In this document: piece by piece, positions 35,980 through 44,284 of the stretch
How positions within the stretch are numbered: position 1 is the first letter of the stretch
How the letters are laid out: each line of letters opens with the position of its first letter
Assembly: GCA_009773185.1 (NCBI GenBank)
Contig: WPIF01000006.1
Location: forward strand, 78,677-142,676
DNA length: 64,000 nucleotides
From: Nitrospirota bacterium
Lineage (GTDB): Bacteria > Nitrospirota > Thermodesulfovibrionia > Thermodesulfovibrionales > UBA1546
Reading direction: 5' to 3'
The notes under the pieces: generated by a model
The model's database searches: none
Seen by the model: the letters and a program-made list of their open reading frames with translations, nothing else
Told to the model about the DNA's origin: nothing
Program-made: the position numbers and the translations under genes

Positions 35980-36842
35980 AAGTCAGTGGTAAGACAAAGG
36001 TTCTTGGCTTATTGGGTTTTCCTGTAGAGCACAGCCTTTCGCCTGCGATGCACAACACTGCATTTGAAAAACTCGGGCTTGACTGTTGTTATGTTACATT
36101 TTTGGTTAAGCCGGAATTTGTGCGTGATGCTGTAAAGGCGATAAAAGCGCTTAACCTTGCAGGAGTGAATGTCACAGTGCCTCACAAGGAGAAAATTATT
36201 CCTTTTCTTGATGAAGTCAACAAAGAGGCATCTTTTATAGGAGCTGTTAATACAATAGTTAATGCTGATGGAAAGCTCACGGGGTACAACACTGATGGAC
36301 GGGGTTTTATGAAGTCTTTGTCCGAGGCAAAGATTTCTGTTAATAAAAAAAATGTTCTGATAATCGGCGCAGGAGGCGCTTCAAGGGCAATAGGTTATTA
36401 TCTCTGCCAGAGCGCATCGAAGTTGTTTTTATATGACATAGATAAAAAGAAGGCAGGAAAACTAATCAGCGATTTAAATAAAATTAAAAAAAATGTGTTC
36501 TTTTTCAGCTATGAGCCATTTCGCCTCAGGCGAACCCGCCCGGGGCGGGCAGCCCTCAGCTCTCAGCTTGAAGATGTTGACATAATAATTAATGCCACCC
36601 CGCTCGGGTTAAAGAAAAATGACCCGCTGCCTATTGATGTAAATTTACTTAAACCAAAACAGGTTGTATGTGATTTAATCTATAAGAGAACTGCATTGCT
36701 CGAAAAGGCATCTAAAAAAGGGTGCCGGACCCTGAACGGTCTCGGCATGCTTTTATGGCAGGGTGTTTTTGCCTTTGAACTGTGGACGGGAAAGAGACCG
36801 CCGGTTGATGTGATGAGAAAGGCACTGGCTCAAAAGCTTTAG
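35976..36842 (+). CDS. aroE: Shikimate dehydrogenase
   Basis: 288 residues. GFPVEHSLSPAMHN binds shikimate; NVTVPHKE holds the catalytic Lys; GAVNTIV and NTDGRGF are typical; the NADP loop is IIGAGGASRAIGY. It reduces 3-dehydroshikimate in aromatic amino acid synthesis. Between NVFFF and the conserved VDIIINATPLG an extra ~24 residues (about 178-201, Arg/Pro-rich) come from a repeat with nested palindromes at 36505-36569. The active site is not affected. It overlaps the DUF512 gene by 4 bp. Confidence 0.95.
   Translation: MKVSGKTKVLGLLGFPVEHSLSPAMHNTAFEKLGLDCCYVTFLVKPEFVRDAVKAIKALNLAGVNVTVPHKEKIIPFLDEVNKEASFIGAVNTIVNADGKLTGYNTDGRGFMKSLSEAKISVNKKNVLIIGAGGASRAIGYYLCQSASKLFLYDIDKKKAGKLISDLNKIKKNVFFFSYEPFRLRRTRPGRAALSSQLEDVDIIINATPLGLKKNDPLPIDVNLLKPKQVVCDLIYKRTALLEKASKKGCRTLNGLGMLLWQGVFAFELWTGKRPPVDVMRKALAQKL
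36505..36569 (+). repeat. Nested palindromic heptamer element in aroE
   Basis: Heptamer units at 36505, 36512, 36519 and 36526, then at 36556 and 36563 (TCAGCTC, TCAGCTT). Inside are two perfect palindromes, TTCGCCTCAGGCGAA (36520-36534) and CCCGCCCGGGGCGGG (36535-36549). The whole is translated in frame. Confidence 0.75.
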
Positions 36843-36869
36843 TTTTTAGTCCATAGCTTTTCCTTTCTC

Positions 36870-36899
36870 TTGCAAGGCAGACAAAAAATATTTTATAGT
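36870..36899 (+). promoter_or_regulatory. Candidate promoter for tRNA-Gly
   Basis: TTGCAA at 36870-36875, 18 bp spacer, TATAGT at 36894-36899, placing the transcription start about 10 bp before the tRNA. Confidence 0.5.
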
Positions 36900-36916
36900 T
36901 ATAAGAACATATACTT

Positions 36917-36991
36917 GCGGGCGTAACTCAGTGGTAGAGTGTTAGCTTCCCAAGCTGAAAGTCGCGGGTTCGAATCCCGTCGCCCGCTCCA
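36917..36991 (+). tRNA. tRNA-Gly (CCC)
   Basis: Complete cloverleaf: acceptor GCGGGCG/CGCCCGC, D-arm ACTC/GAGT, anticodon stem TTAGC/GCTGA with loop TTCCCAA (anticodon CCC), T-arm with TTCGAAT loop, and an encoded CCA end. Discriminator base is T. Confidence 0.95.
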
Positions 36992-37069
36992 TTTGCCGGA
37001 AAAATATGAAATCTGCATAACAAGTCAAGGATATTTTATGTCTCCGCAGTGAGTTGAATGCTAATTGCC

Positions 37070-37098
37070 TTTACATGCTCATACCCGTGTGATAAAAT
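37070..37098 (+). promoter_or_regulatory. Sigma-70 promoter of the lpt operon, leaderless
   Basis: TTTACA at 37070-37075, 17 bp spacer ending in TG-A, TAAAAT at 37093-37098. The box ends 6 nt before the lptC ATG, and there is no Shine-Dalgarno. Confidence 0.6.
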
Positions 37099-37104
37099 TT
37101 AAAC

Positions 37105-37614
37105 ATGAAGAAAAAAATATTATTTGTTTTTTCTGTTATTTCTCTTTTTCTGATTATGCTTTTTTTCGGAAATAACAGGGAAACAGAAAAAGACTTGCTG
37201 TTTAAGGGAAACTCTTTTATAGACGGATTAAGGATTGTCCACAAGAAAGACGGCAAAAATGTCTGGACCCTCAATGCAAAAAGGGCTGATTTTGCAGAAA
37301 GTGAGGATAAGGCGAGGCTCAGGAATGTAGCGATAACGGTCGAGAACAAGGAGATGACAATACATGCAGATAATGGACTTTATGACATGGAAAGCCGGAA
37401 TCTGACCCTCAACGGCAGGATAACAGCGGTTGCAAAGGATTATACAATCATTGCGGATTCTATGGAATGGGACCAGTCCAGGGAAGAAATGAAGACAAAG
37501 GGAGATGTAAAAGTTGAAAGCAAAAAATTCAACGTTGAAGGTTCAGGCATGGAAGTAAATTCAGAACAGAAAGTGAGAATATTAAAAGATGTTAAGGCAA
37601 CTTTCTATCATTAG
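37105..37614 (+). CDS. lptC: LPS export system protein LptC
   Basis: 169 residues: a single N-terminal membrane helix (about 5-22), then a periplasmic beta-jellyroll typical of LptC/OstA-like proteins (KNVWTLNAKRADFAESEDKARL, then NGLYDMESRNLTLNGRITA). LptC takes lipopolysaccharide from the LptB2FG transporter and passes it to LptA. The order lptC-lptA-lptB-rpoN-hpf-rapZ is the classical arrangement. The 3' end overlaps lptA by 26 bp. A consensus-like promoter lies just before the ATG. Confidence 0.9.
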   Translation: MKKKILFVFSVISLFLIMLFFGNNRETEKDLLFKGNSFIDGLRIVHKKDGKNVWTLNAKRADFAESEDKARLRNVAITVENKEMTIHADNGLYDMESRNLTLNGRITAVAKDYTIIADSMEWDQSREEMKTKGDVKVESKKFNVEGSGMEVNSEQKVRILKDVKATFYH

Positions 37615-38104
37615 TATTTTTTCCCTTCTCATAATGACGAGCATTGCATTTGCTTCCCCATCCGATGAGCCATCTAAAGGAGCAGGGGATAAGGCAGGAC
37701 AGGTAAAGGGGCCTATAATAATAACTTCTGCTACGCTCTCGTCTGACAGCAAGGCACATACTGCCCTGTTTGAAGGCTCTGTTGTTGCCAGGACCGAAGA
37801 AATGACGCTTTACTCTGACAGAATGCTTGTCTATTATGCTGAACAAACGGGAAATGTAACGAAGATAGATGCGGATGGCAATGTAAAACTTGTAAAAAAG
37901 GATCTGGTTGTAACGTCAAAGACAGCGGTTTATTTTGCAGATGAAGATAAGGCAATTTTCACCGGTGAACCGAAGGCTGTGGAAAAAGGCAATGTTGTTA
38001 CAGGCACGAAGATGACATATCTGATGAAAGAGGACCGCTCTTTTGTGGAAAACAGCAGGGTAGTGCTCGAAAATAAGAAGAGATCTGCCGAGGCGGGAAA
38101 GTAG
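37589..38104 (+). CDS. lptA: LPS transport periplasmic protein LptA
   Basis: 171 residues: signal peptide (about 1-23, ending IAFASP), then an OstA/LptA beta-jellyroll repeat (ALFEGSVVARTEEMTLYSDRM, VTKIDADGNVKLVKKDLVV). It forms the periplasmic bridge for LPS between LptC and LptD. The ATG at 37589 overlaps the lptC end. It is followed directly by lptB. Presence of LptA/B/C implies an outer membrane with LPS-like lipid. Confidence 0.9.
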   Translation: MLRQLSIISIFSLLIMTSIAFASPSDEPSKGAGDKAGQVKGPIIITSATLSSDSKAHTALFEGSVVARTEEMTLYSDRMLVYYAEQTGNVTKIDADGNVKLVKKDLVVTSKTAVYFADEDKAIFTGEPKAVEKGNVVTGTKMTYLMKEDRSFVENSRVVLENKKRSAEAGK

Positions 38105-38827
38105 ATGCATATCCTTAAGGTAGAGGGCATTACAAAAAGTTATGGGAAAAAATGTGTTGTAAATGCTCTTAATTTATATGTAACAACAGGTGAGATTGTC
38201 GGCCTGCTCGGCCCAAATGGAGCCGGTAAGACAACAACATTTTATATGATTGTCGGGATGATAAAGCCTGAAAAAGGCAGCATTGCCCTTGACAGCGAAG
38301 ATATCGGGCAGCTCCCGATGTATCAAAAGGCGCTCAAGGGGATAGGGTATCTTCCGCAGGAGCCGTCCATATTCAGGAAACTTACCGTAAGAGACAACCT
38401 GAGGGCTGTTCTCGAAATAAAGGGATATCCTGATACAGATATTGCAGAGATGATAGAACGCCTTCTTGATGAATTCAATCTCAGGGGATTCGCAGACAGA
38501 GACGGTTACAGGCTGTCAGGAGGCGAACGAAGGAGGTCAGAAATAGCAAGGGCGCTTGCCCTGAACCCGACCTTTATGCTTTTTGATGAGCCGTTTACCG
38601 GCATAGACCCCATTGCAATAATAGAGCTTAAAAAAATGCTGACCCATCTCAAGAATAAAGGCCTCGGTATACTTATAACAGACCATAATGTAAGGGATAC
38701 GCTTTCGATAACAGACAGGGCATATATAATCAATAATGGAGAGGTGCTTGCAGAGGGAATGCCTGAACATATCGTTGCTAATCCACAGGTAAAAGAGGCA
38801 TACCTCGGAGAGGAATTCAGGCTTTAA
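38105..38827 (+). CDS. lptB: LPS export ABC transporter ATP-binding protein
   Basis: 240 residues, an ABC ATPase with Walker A GPNGAGKTT, Q-loop YLPQEPSIF, signature LSGGERRRSEIARAL, Walker B FMLFDEPFTGIDP and switch TDHNVRDTL. LSGGERRR with the adjacent rpoN and lptA identifies LptB, the ATPase that powers LPS extraction from the inner membrane. LptF/G are not in the window. The stop TAA shares its last base with the rpoN ATG. Confidence 0.95.
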   Translation: MHILKVEGITKSYGKKCVVNALNLYVTTGEIVGLLGPNGAGKTTTFYMIVGMIKPEKGSIALDSEDIGQLPMYQKALKGIGYLPQEPSIFRKLTVRDNLRAVLEIKGYPDTDIAEMIERLLDEFNLRGFADRDGYRLSGGERRRSEIARALALNPTFMLFDEPFTGIDPIAIIELKKMLTHLKNKGLGILITDHNVRDTLSITDRAYIINNGEVLAEGMPEHIVANPQVKEAYLGEEFRL

Positions 38828-40287
38828 TGGCACTCGAACACAAATTAGAGCTTAAACTTTCCCAGAAGCTTGTTCTCACTCCTCAGCTTCAGATGGCGAT
38901 AAAACTCCTGCAGATGCCGCAGCTTGAACTGTCACAGACCCTGACTCAGGAGCTTGTCGAGAATCCATTTCTGGAAGAAGTTGTAGAAGATACAAAAGAA
39001 GAGCTTACGAGAGAGGAAGTGGAATCCATGGAGGTTCAGGAAGAAACTGACGATGCTGAATCTCCGCTTGAAAGAGTAATGTCTGATGAAAGTCTTAGCA
39101 GGTTTACTGTTGATGACTATTTCGAAGAGAGAGGCAGCGATGGAAGAGACCTCGGATATTTTACGCCGGGCACGGAAGCTCCGCCGTCATTCGAGCAGTT
39201 TGTAAATCAAAGTCCGGATATCTATGACCATCTTTTATGGCAGCTGAGATTGTCTGATGTTGCGGAAGAAATAAGGCAGGTTGGAGAGGTTGTAATAGGC
39301 AATATAGATGAAAACGGGTATCTCAGCGCCACAGACGAAGAGATTGCAAAGTCTTTTAATACCGATGTTGTCATGGCAGTAAAGGCTGTCGATCTCGTTC
39401 AGAGTTTTGACCCTCCGGGTATAGGAGCAAGGGACTTGAAGGAATGCCTGCTTTTACAACTTAGGTTGCTGGGGCTGACAGGCAGCCTTGCAGAAAAAAT
39501 TATTTTAAGCGACATGGAAGAACTCAGAAAAAAGAACTACCATCAGATAGCCAGGCAGCACAGCGCCCCGCTGGATGATGTGCTGGCAGCTGTTAAGGTT
39601 ATTGAAGGGTTAGAGCCGAAACCGGCAAGAAATTTTTCAGGGGCCGGTACAAATTATGTTGTCCCTGATGTGTTTATAGTAAAGAACGATGAAGGCTATC
39701 AGATAATCCTGAATGATGAGAGACTGCCAAGGCTGAAAATAAACAGCTATTATAAAAAGTTGCTCCTGCAGAAAAATTCCTTCTCAAAAGAGGAGAGACA
39801 GTTTCTTGATGAAAAATTGCGTTCTGCTACATGGCTGTTGAAGAGCCTTGACCAGCGTAACAGGACCATATACAGGGTGACTGAAAGCATAATCAATTTT
39901 CAAAGAGATTTTTTTGATGGAAACGTACAGAATTTAAAACCGCTGAATCTCAGAAATGTTGCACTTGACCTCGGCCTGCACGAGAGCACTATAAGCAGGG
40001 TTACGTCGAATAAATATATGTCCTGCGGCCATGGCGTTTTTTGTTTTAAATTCTTTTTCAGCAGCGCCCTGCAGAGTAAGGGTAATACAGAGGGTGTGTC
40101 TTCCACTTCTGTAAAGGACCTGATAAAAAAGATAGTCTCTGAAGAGGACACAAAGAAACCGTTAAGCGACCAGATCATAGTTGGAATGCTTAAAAATAGC
40201 GATGTAACGATTGCGAGAAGGACTGTTGCAAAATATAGAGAGGAACTGAAAATCCCGTCTCAGAACCAGAGAAGGAGATTTGACTAA
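38827..40287 (+). CDS. rpoN: RNA polymerase sigma-54 factor
   Basis: 486 residues. Region I is the Gln/Leu-rich QKLVLTPQLQMAIKLLQMPQ; the core-binding region is about 110-300; the HTH lies near DLGLHESTISRVTSNKYM; and the RpoN box is ARRTVAKYRE at about 464-473. It directs polymerase to -24/-12 promoters that need an activator such as the NtrC-type regulator at 25331-26662. Position between lptB and hpf is the usual context. The start ATG overlaps the lptB stop by one base. Confidence 0.96.
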   Translation: MALEHKLELKLSQKLVLTPQLQMAIKLLQMPQLELSQTLTQELVENPFLEEVVEDTKEELTREEVESMEVQEETDDAESPLERVMSDESLSRFTVDDYFEERGSDGRDLGYFTPGTEAPPSFEQFVNQSPDIYDHLLWQLRLSDVAEEIRQVGEVVIGNIDENGYLSATDEEIAKSFNTDVVMAVKAVDLVQSFDPPGIGARDLKECLLLQLRLLGLTGSLAEKIILSDMEELRKKNYHQIARQHSAPLDDVLAAVKVIEGLEPKPARNFSGAGTNYVVPDVFIVKNDEGYQIILNDERLPRLKINSYYKKLLLQKNSFSKEERQFLDEKLRSATWLLKSLDQRNRTIYRVTESIINFQRDFFDGNVQNLKPLNLRNVALDLGLHESTISRVTSNKYMSCGHGVFCFKFFFSSALQSKGNTEGVSSTSVKDLIKKIVSEEDTKKPLSDQIIVGMLKNSDVTIARRTVAKYREELKIPSQNQRRRFD

Positions 40288-40297
40288 GGAGGGAGTT

Positions 40298-40819
40298 ATG
40301 AACGTAATAGTCAATGGAAGGCACCTGAGTATAACCCCGGCACTAAGGAATTATGCAGAGGAAAAAGTTAGAAAGTTTGAGAGGTATTCTTCAAATATTA
40401 CCGAGGCTGTCGTGACCCTCAGTATTGAAAAATACAGGCATAAGGTAGAGGTGCTTCTGAAGGCGAACGGCACGATGATACAGGCCGAGGGAATTACAGG
40501 CGAGATATATTCTTCAATTGATGAAGTTGTCGAAAAGCTTGAAAAACAGGTGAAGAAATACAAGGAAAAGCTTGTTTCTCACAGGAAGGGTGAAGGCAAA
40601 AACGCTGAGGCCGTGTCACCGGAGATACCTGAGGAAACAGGCAGGATTATAAAGAGGAAGCAGTTTGATATAAAACCAATGGGGCCTGATGAGGCCGTGA
40701 TGCAGATGGAACTCCTTGACAAGAATTTCTTTGTTTTTACCAATGAGATAAGCGGAAACATTAACGTTGTCTATCGCAGGAATGACGGAAACTTCGGACT
40801 GATAGAGCCGACAAAATGA
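40298..40819 (+). CDS. hpf: Ribosome hibernation promoting factor, long form
   Basis: The frame opens at a TTG (40280), but AAGGAGGG precedes the ATG at 40298, giving MNVIVNGRHLSITPALRNYA; 173 residues. The N-terminal S30AE domain (about 1-100) and C-terminal dimerisation domain (about 118-173; FDIKPMGPDEAVMQMEL) make this a long HPF that pairs ribosomes into 100S dimers in stationary phase. It lies after rpoN as in many bacteria. The 3' flank runs into a heptamer repeat. Confidence 0.93.
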   Translation: MNVIVNGRHLSITPALRNYAEEKVRKFERYSSNITEAVVTLSIEKYRHKVEVLLKANGTMIQAEGITGEIYSSIDEVVEKLEKQVKKYKEKLVSHRKGEGKNAEAVSPEIPEETGRIIKRKQFDIKPMGPDEAVMQMELLDKNFFVFTNEISGNINVVYRRNDGNFGLIEPTK

Positions 40820-40824
40820 GAAAT

Positions 40825-40882
40825 GATGCAGGATACACAATGCAAAAAGGAGATTTATATCATGAATCGTGTATCGCGCATC
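40825..40882 (+). repeat. Inverted heptamer arrays, hpf-rapZ junction
   Basis: Left units GATGCAG at 40825 and GATACAC at 40832, a third at 40839; right units at 40862, 40869 and 40876 (ATGAATC, GTGTATC, GCGCATC) in inverted orientation. The loop carries AGGAG. The right arm overlaps the possible rapZ start codons. Confidence 0.7.
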
Positions 40883-41750
40883 CGGTATTAAATTGCAACC
40901 TGCCGTTGTCATAATCAGCGGACTTTCGGGATCAGGAAAGACAGTAGCCCTGAGGGCGCTGGAAGACAGCGGTTTTTTCTGCGTTGATAATCTTCCCCTT
41001 ACCTTAATAGATTCCTTTATAACCCAGTTAACTCAAAAAGGCGATATAAAAAGGATAGGAATAGGTATTGATATAAGGGAGCAGGGATTTCTCCTGAAGG
41101 CAGATTCCGCGCTTCAGGCATTAAGGAAGAAGCATAGGACTGAAATCATATTTTTAGAGGCGGAAAAAGGTGTGCTCATAAGGAGATTCAAAGAGACGAG
41201 GAGGCCGCACCCTTTGTCCGGATCATTCAAAAATGACATCGGGAAATCAATTGAGGCGGAAAAGAAAGTGCTCATGCCTTTAAGGAAAGAAGCTGACAGG
41301 ATTATAGACACCTCATCGTATACTCCGCATCAACTCAGGCAGCTAATAACTTCATTGTACAGCAGCGCTGCAAAGGGCAGTGTAATGTCATTAACGCTTA
41401 TGTCTTTCGGCTATAAATTTGGAGTTCCCCAGAACATTGATTTGCTGTTTGATGTCAGATTCATTCCGAATCCGCACTTCGTGCCTGAACTCAAGGAACT
41501 CTCCGGTATTGACCTGCCGGTCAAAAAATTTATCTTTGAGAAACCCCGGGCAAAGGAATTCATGAAGAAACTGAAAGGGTTGCTTAATTTTCTTATTCCT
41601 CTCTATATAAAAGAGGGCAAGACCTATCTCACCATTGGCATCGGATGCACAGGCGGGAGACACCGCTCGCCGGCAATAACTGAAAAAATAGCATCTCTCA
41701 TAAAAAATCAGCCTGTTGATATCAATATCGTACATCGGGACTTACAATAA
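40869..41750 (+). CDS. rapZ: RNase adapter / nucleotide-binding protein RapZ
   Basis: 293 residues from GTG 40869; Walker A GLSGSGKT at about residues 18-25, VDNLPLTLID, the C-terminal domain with FDVRFIPNPHFVPEL, and GIGCTGGRHRSPAI. RapZ controls amino-sugar metabolism through small RNAs in E. coli and binds nucleotides or sugars elsewhere. The start is uncertain: the first ~8 residues come from repeat DNA, and a TTG at 40893 would also give a full protein (LQPAVVIISGLSG). No PTS genes follow. Confidence 0.92.
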   Translation: MYRASGIKLQPAVVIISGLSGSGKTVALRALEDSGFFCVDNLPLTLIDSFITQLTQKGDIKRIGIGIDIREQGFLLKADSALQALRKKHRTEIIFLEAEKGVLIRRFKETRRPHPLSGSFKNDIGKSIEAEKKVLMPLRKEADRIIDTSSYTPHQLRQLITSLYSSAAKGSVMSLTLMSFGYKFGVPQNIDLLFDVRFIPNPHFVPELKELSGIDLPVKKFIFEKPRAKEFMKKLKGLLNFLIPLYIKEGKTYLTIGIGCTGGRHRSPAITEKIASLIKNQPVDINIVHRDLQ

Positions 41751-41808
41751 AGCATTATTAAGTTTAGTAGAGGCAGGTAAATCGCGACATTGAATACTTA
41801 TATTCGTC

Positions 41809-41838
41809 AAGACAGAGAAAGCAGAAATGTTTTATAAT
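41809..41838 (+). promoter_or_regulatory. Promoter of def, leaderless
   Basis: TATAAT at 41833-41838 is a perfect -10, with AAGACA 18 bp upstream as a partial -35. It ends 5 nt before the def ATG, with no Shine-Dalgarno. Confidence 0.5.
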
Positions 41839-41843
41839 AAAAA

Positions 41844-42353
41844 ATGGCTGTGCTGGAGATTAAAAAGTATCCTGAAAAAGTCTTAAAAGAAAAAACCGCG
41901 CCTGTCAGTGACATAGACCGCAGTATCCACCGCCTGATAGATGATATGATAGAGACAATGTATGCTGCAAAAGGGGTTGGTCTTGCTGCTAATCAGGTAG
42001 GCGTTTCAAAGAGGCTCTGTGTAATAGATGTAAGCACAGCAGACGAAAGCATCCCTTTGATAGTTCTCATAAATCCAAAGATTATTGAAAAAAAAGGTTC
42101 TCTTGATGAGGAAGAGGGATGTCTCAGCATTCCGGACTACAGGACAAAAGTGAAGAGGGCTGAGGAGGTTGTTGTAAGGGCGCTGGACAGAAAGGGCAAT
42201 ATGATAGAGATACAGGGCAGAGACCTGTTGGCCCGTGCGTTGCAGCATGAGATAGACCATCTTGACGGTTTGCTTTTTATTGACAGGATAAGCCCGATTA
42301 AAAGGGAATTTTTTAAGAAGCGTTATAAGAAAGCAATGGCAGGCGATAGATGA
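41844..42353 (+). CDS. def: Peptide deformylase
   Basis: 169 residues with all three motifs: GVGLAANQVG, EEGCLSIP and QHEIDHLDG, holding the metal ligands Cys and two His and the catalytic Glu. It removes the formyl group from nascent proteins. The next gene is fmt, the usual partner, after a 150 bp gap filled by palindromic element copy B. The ATG at 41844 has a perfect TATAAT 5 nt upstream and no ribosome binding site. Confidence 0.96.
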   Translation: MAVLEIKKYPEKVLKEKTAPVSDIDRSIHRLIDDMIETMYAAKGVGLAANQVGVSKRLCVIDVSTADESIPLIVLINPKIIEKKGSLDEEEGCLSIPDYRTKVKRAEEVVVRALDRKGNMIEIQGRDLLARALQHEIDHLDGLLFIDRISPIKREFFKKRYKKAMAGDR

Positions 42354-42358
42354 AAAAT

Positions 42359-42480
42359 GAGGGATACAGGATAGCTCTCTCGCTCATTCTCGCTGCGCTC
42401 CGAGGTTTTTGCCTCTTTATCTATAAATCTTCCGGGACTATCGGCAAAAAAAACCGCTCAAGAGCAATCCTGTATTCCTC
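42359..42480 (+). repeat. Dispersed palindromic element, copy B
   Basis: Terminal inverted repeats 42361-42378 and 42461-42478 (16 of 18 complementary), outer ATACAGGA. Conserved boxes: TCGCTCATTCTCG at 42380-42392, hairpin GAGGTTTTTGCCTCTTTAT at 42402-42420, and a box 42439-42461 ending ACCGCTCAA. It fills the def-fmt gap. Confidence 0.8.
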
Positions 42481-42504
42481 TTGGTCGAACCTGTCAGCAG
42501 TCAA

Positions 42505-43440
42505 ATGAGCCTTGTCTTTTTCGGCACACCTCTATTTGCGGCGCCATCACTCAAGGCATTAATTCAATCGGGAGAAAAAATTGCTGCTGTTGTGACCCAG
42601 CCTGACAAGAAGAAGGGAAGGGGACATCAGATGTCTCTGCCGCCCGTTAAAGAACTTGCATTAAAGGAAGGCCTGCATATTTTTCAGCCTGCAAGCATGA
42701 AGGACGCAAATTTTCTTAATGAGCTTTCGGTGATTAGGCCTGAACTTATAGTAGTTGTGGCATATGGAAGGATACTCCCAGAAAGTATTCTTAATCTTCC
42801 GCCGTTTGGATGCATAAATATTCACGCCTCCCTGTTGCCTAAGTACAGGGGAGCCGCGCCCATTCAGTGGGCAATAATAAACGGAGAGGAGTTTACAGGC
42901 GTTACAACGATGCTTATGGATAAGGGGCTCGATACAGGCGATATCCTGCTTGAGGAAAAAATACGGATAAGCGATGAAGATACCACTGAAACCCTGACCA
43001 GAAAATTATCCGGACTCGGATCCTCTTTGTTGCTCAATACAATAAAAGGGATAAAGGAAGGTTCGCTAAAATCCAGACCCCAGACCGGAGAAGTGTCTTA
43101 CGCGCCTGTCATAAAAAAAGAGGATGGATTGCTCAACTGGTCAAAGACAGCAACTGAGTTATTTAATTTTGTACGTGGTATGTATCCATGGCCGTGTGCA
43201 TATTGTTATTTGGGCAAAGAAAGGATTAAAATTATCAAAGTGAGGGCGTTTGATGGCCAGGGAGAAGCCGGCAGGATAGAAAGGGCGTTGAAAGATGAAC
43301 TTGTTGTTGGAACCGCGAAAGGACTTATCTCAATTGTAGAGCTTCAGCCCGAAGGCAAAAAGGTAATGTCGGCAGGCGAGTTTATCAGGGGAAGAAACGT
43401 AAGAGAAGGGCAATATTTTGATGAAAAAGAGATGGATTAG
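42505..43440 (+). CDS. fmt: Methionyl-tRNA formyltransferase
   Basis: 311 residues from ATG 42505 (MSLVFFGTPLFAAPSL), preferred over the TTG at 42481 that lies at the edge of the repeat. The formyltransferase core has VVAYGRILPE, HASLLPKYRGAAPIQWAI and the DTGDIL loop; a C-terminal tRNA-binding domain follows (YAPVIKKEDGLLNWSK). It formylates initiator Met-tRNA. It pairs with def upstream and overlaps the DUF116 gene by 23 bp. Confidence 0.95.
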   Translation: MSLVFFGTPLFAAPSLKALIQSGEKIAAVVTQPDKKKGRGHQMSLPPVKELALKEGLHIFQPASMKDANFLNELSVIRPELIVVVAYGRILPESILNLPPFGCINIHASLLPKYRGAAPIQWAIINGEEFTGVTTMLMDKGLDTGDILLEEKIRISDEDTTETLTRKLSGLGSSLLLNTIKGIKEGSLKSRPQTGEVSYAPVIKKEDGLLNWSKTATELFNFVRGMYPWPCAYCYLGKERIKIIKVRAFDGQGEAGRIERALKDELVVGTAKGLISIVELQPEGKKVMSAGEFIRGRNVREGQYFDEKEMD

Positions 43441-43942
43441 AGGGCTTGTACTGAGGTTTCTCTATCCTGCGCTTATGCTTGTGGGTTCGTTTAAAAAAGA
43501 TAAGAAGGAGAAACTGCAAAGGTTCATCATAAATCTTAACAACAAGCTTGTGCGGGCCGAGAACCCCAGGACAAAAAAAATATTGATTCTTTTGCCGCAC
43601 TGCCTTCAGATAGATGAGTGTACTATCAGGCTGACACATAATGTTTATAACTGTGAAGGCTGCGGAAAGTGTGAGATAAGAGACCTTATTCAGCTTGCAG
43701 ATGAAAACAAACTGAGCCTTTCTGTTGCAACAGGAGGAACGCTTGCAAGGCGTATTGTGAAGGATATAATGCCAGGCGCAATTATAGCTGTTGCATGCGA
43801 GACAGACCTCAGCAGCGGAATAGTTGATACGTATCCCCTGCCTGTTTTGGGCATTACCAATGAACGTCCGTTCGGCCCCTGCCTTAATACTCAGGTGGAT
43901 CTGGAAAAGGTTAAAGAGGCAATAAGATTTTTCAGCCAATAA
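43418..43942 (+). CDS. DUF116 domain protein
   Basis: 174 residues; a start at the second Met (43421) is equally possible. An N-terminal hydrophobic helix (LVLRFLYPALMLVGSF) is followed by the DUF116 domain with cysteines in LLPHCLQIDECT, NCEGCGKCEI and VACETDLSSG, then PVLGITNERPFGPCLNT. The cysteine pattern suggests an iron-sulfur or zinc site; the function is unknown. Genes of this family commonly follow fmt in deltaproteobacteria and relatives, as here. Confidence 0.85.
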   Translation: MMKKRWIRGLVLRFLYPALMLVGSFKKDKKEKLQRFIINLNNKLVRAENPRTKKILILLPHCLQIDECTIRLTHNVYNCEGCGKCEIRDLIQLADENKLSLSVATGGTLARRIVKDIMPGAIIAVACETDLSSGIVDTYPLPVLGITNERPFGPCLNTQVDLEKVKEAIRFFSQ

Positions 43943-43957
43943 CCCTTCACTCTGCCC

Positions 43958-43987
43958 TTGACAATCTTTCTTTTGAAGAAGTATAGT
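43958..43987 (+). promoter_or_regulatory. Sigma-70 promoter of the tusA-like gene
   Basis: TTGACA at 43958-43963, 18 bp spacer, TATAGT at 43982-43987. It reads toward the gene at 44026, which has GGAGG before its ATG. Confidence 0.7.
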
Positions 43988-44025
43988 TAACTGCAAACTA
44001 ACCTGCCTTAAAATGGAGGTGTAAA

Positions 44026-44265
44026 ATGTCTGACATAAAGCCTGATGTGACCCTGAACTGCAAAGGCCTTAACTGTCCCATGCCTCTGATAAAAACCAAA
44101 AAGGCCCTCGACTCGATGGAACCCGGGCAGATACTTTTTGTTGAAGCAACAGATGCCGGCACAAAAGCCGATATCCCCGCCCTGTTAAAACGCACAGGCA
44201 ATGAACTGCTCGAGATGCGCGAGGAAAAAGGGGAATTTCTGTATTACATAAAAAAGATTATTTGA
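44026..44265 (+). CDS. TusA-family sulfurtransferase
   Basis: 79 residues. CKGLNCPMPLIKTKKAL carries the CPxP signature whose Cys accepts sulfane sulfur as persulfide. TusA-like proteins hand sulfur to DsrE/DsrC or other acceptors in dissimilatory sulfur metabolism, and also act in tRNA thiolation or molybdenum cofactor synthesis. The own promoter upstream and location 177 bp before dsrA suggest a role linked to sulfite reduction or polysulfide handling; no dsrEFH is present here. The ribosome binding site is GGAGG. Confidence 0.88.
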   Translation: MSDIKPDVTLNCKGLNCPMPLIKTKKALDSMEPGQILFVEATDAGTKADIPALLKRTGNELLEMREEKGEFLYYIKKII

Positions 44266-44284
44266 ACTATACATTTATTTAATC

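Noticed and set aside
38833-38910. Possible sigma-54 (-24/-12) promoters for signalling or dsr genes
   Set aside because: I looked for GG-N10-GC type sites upstream of the main operons and found no convincing match by eye.
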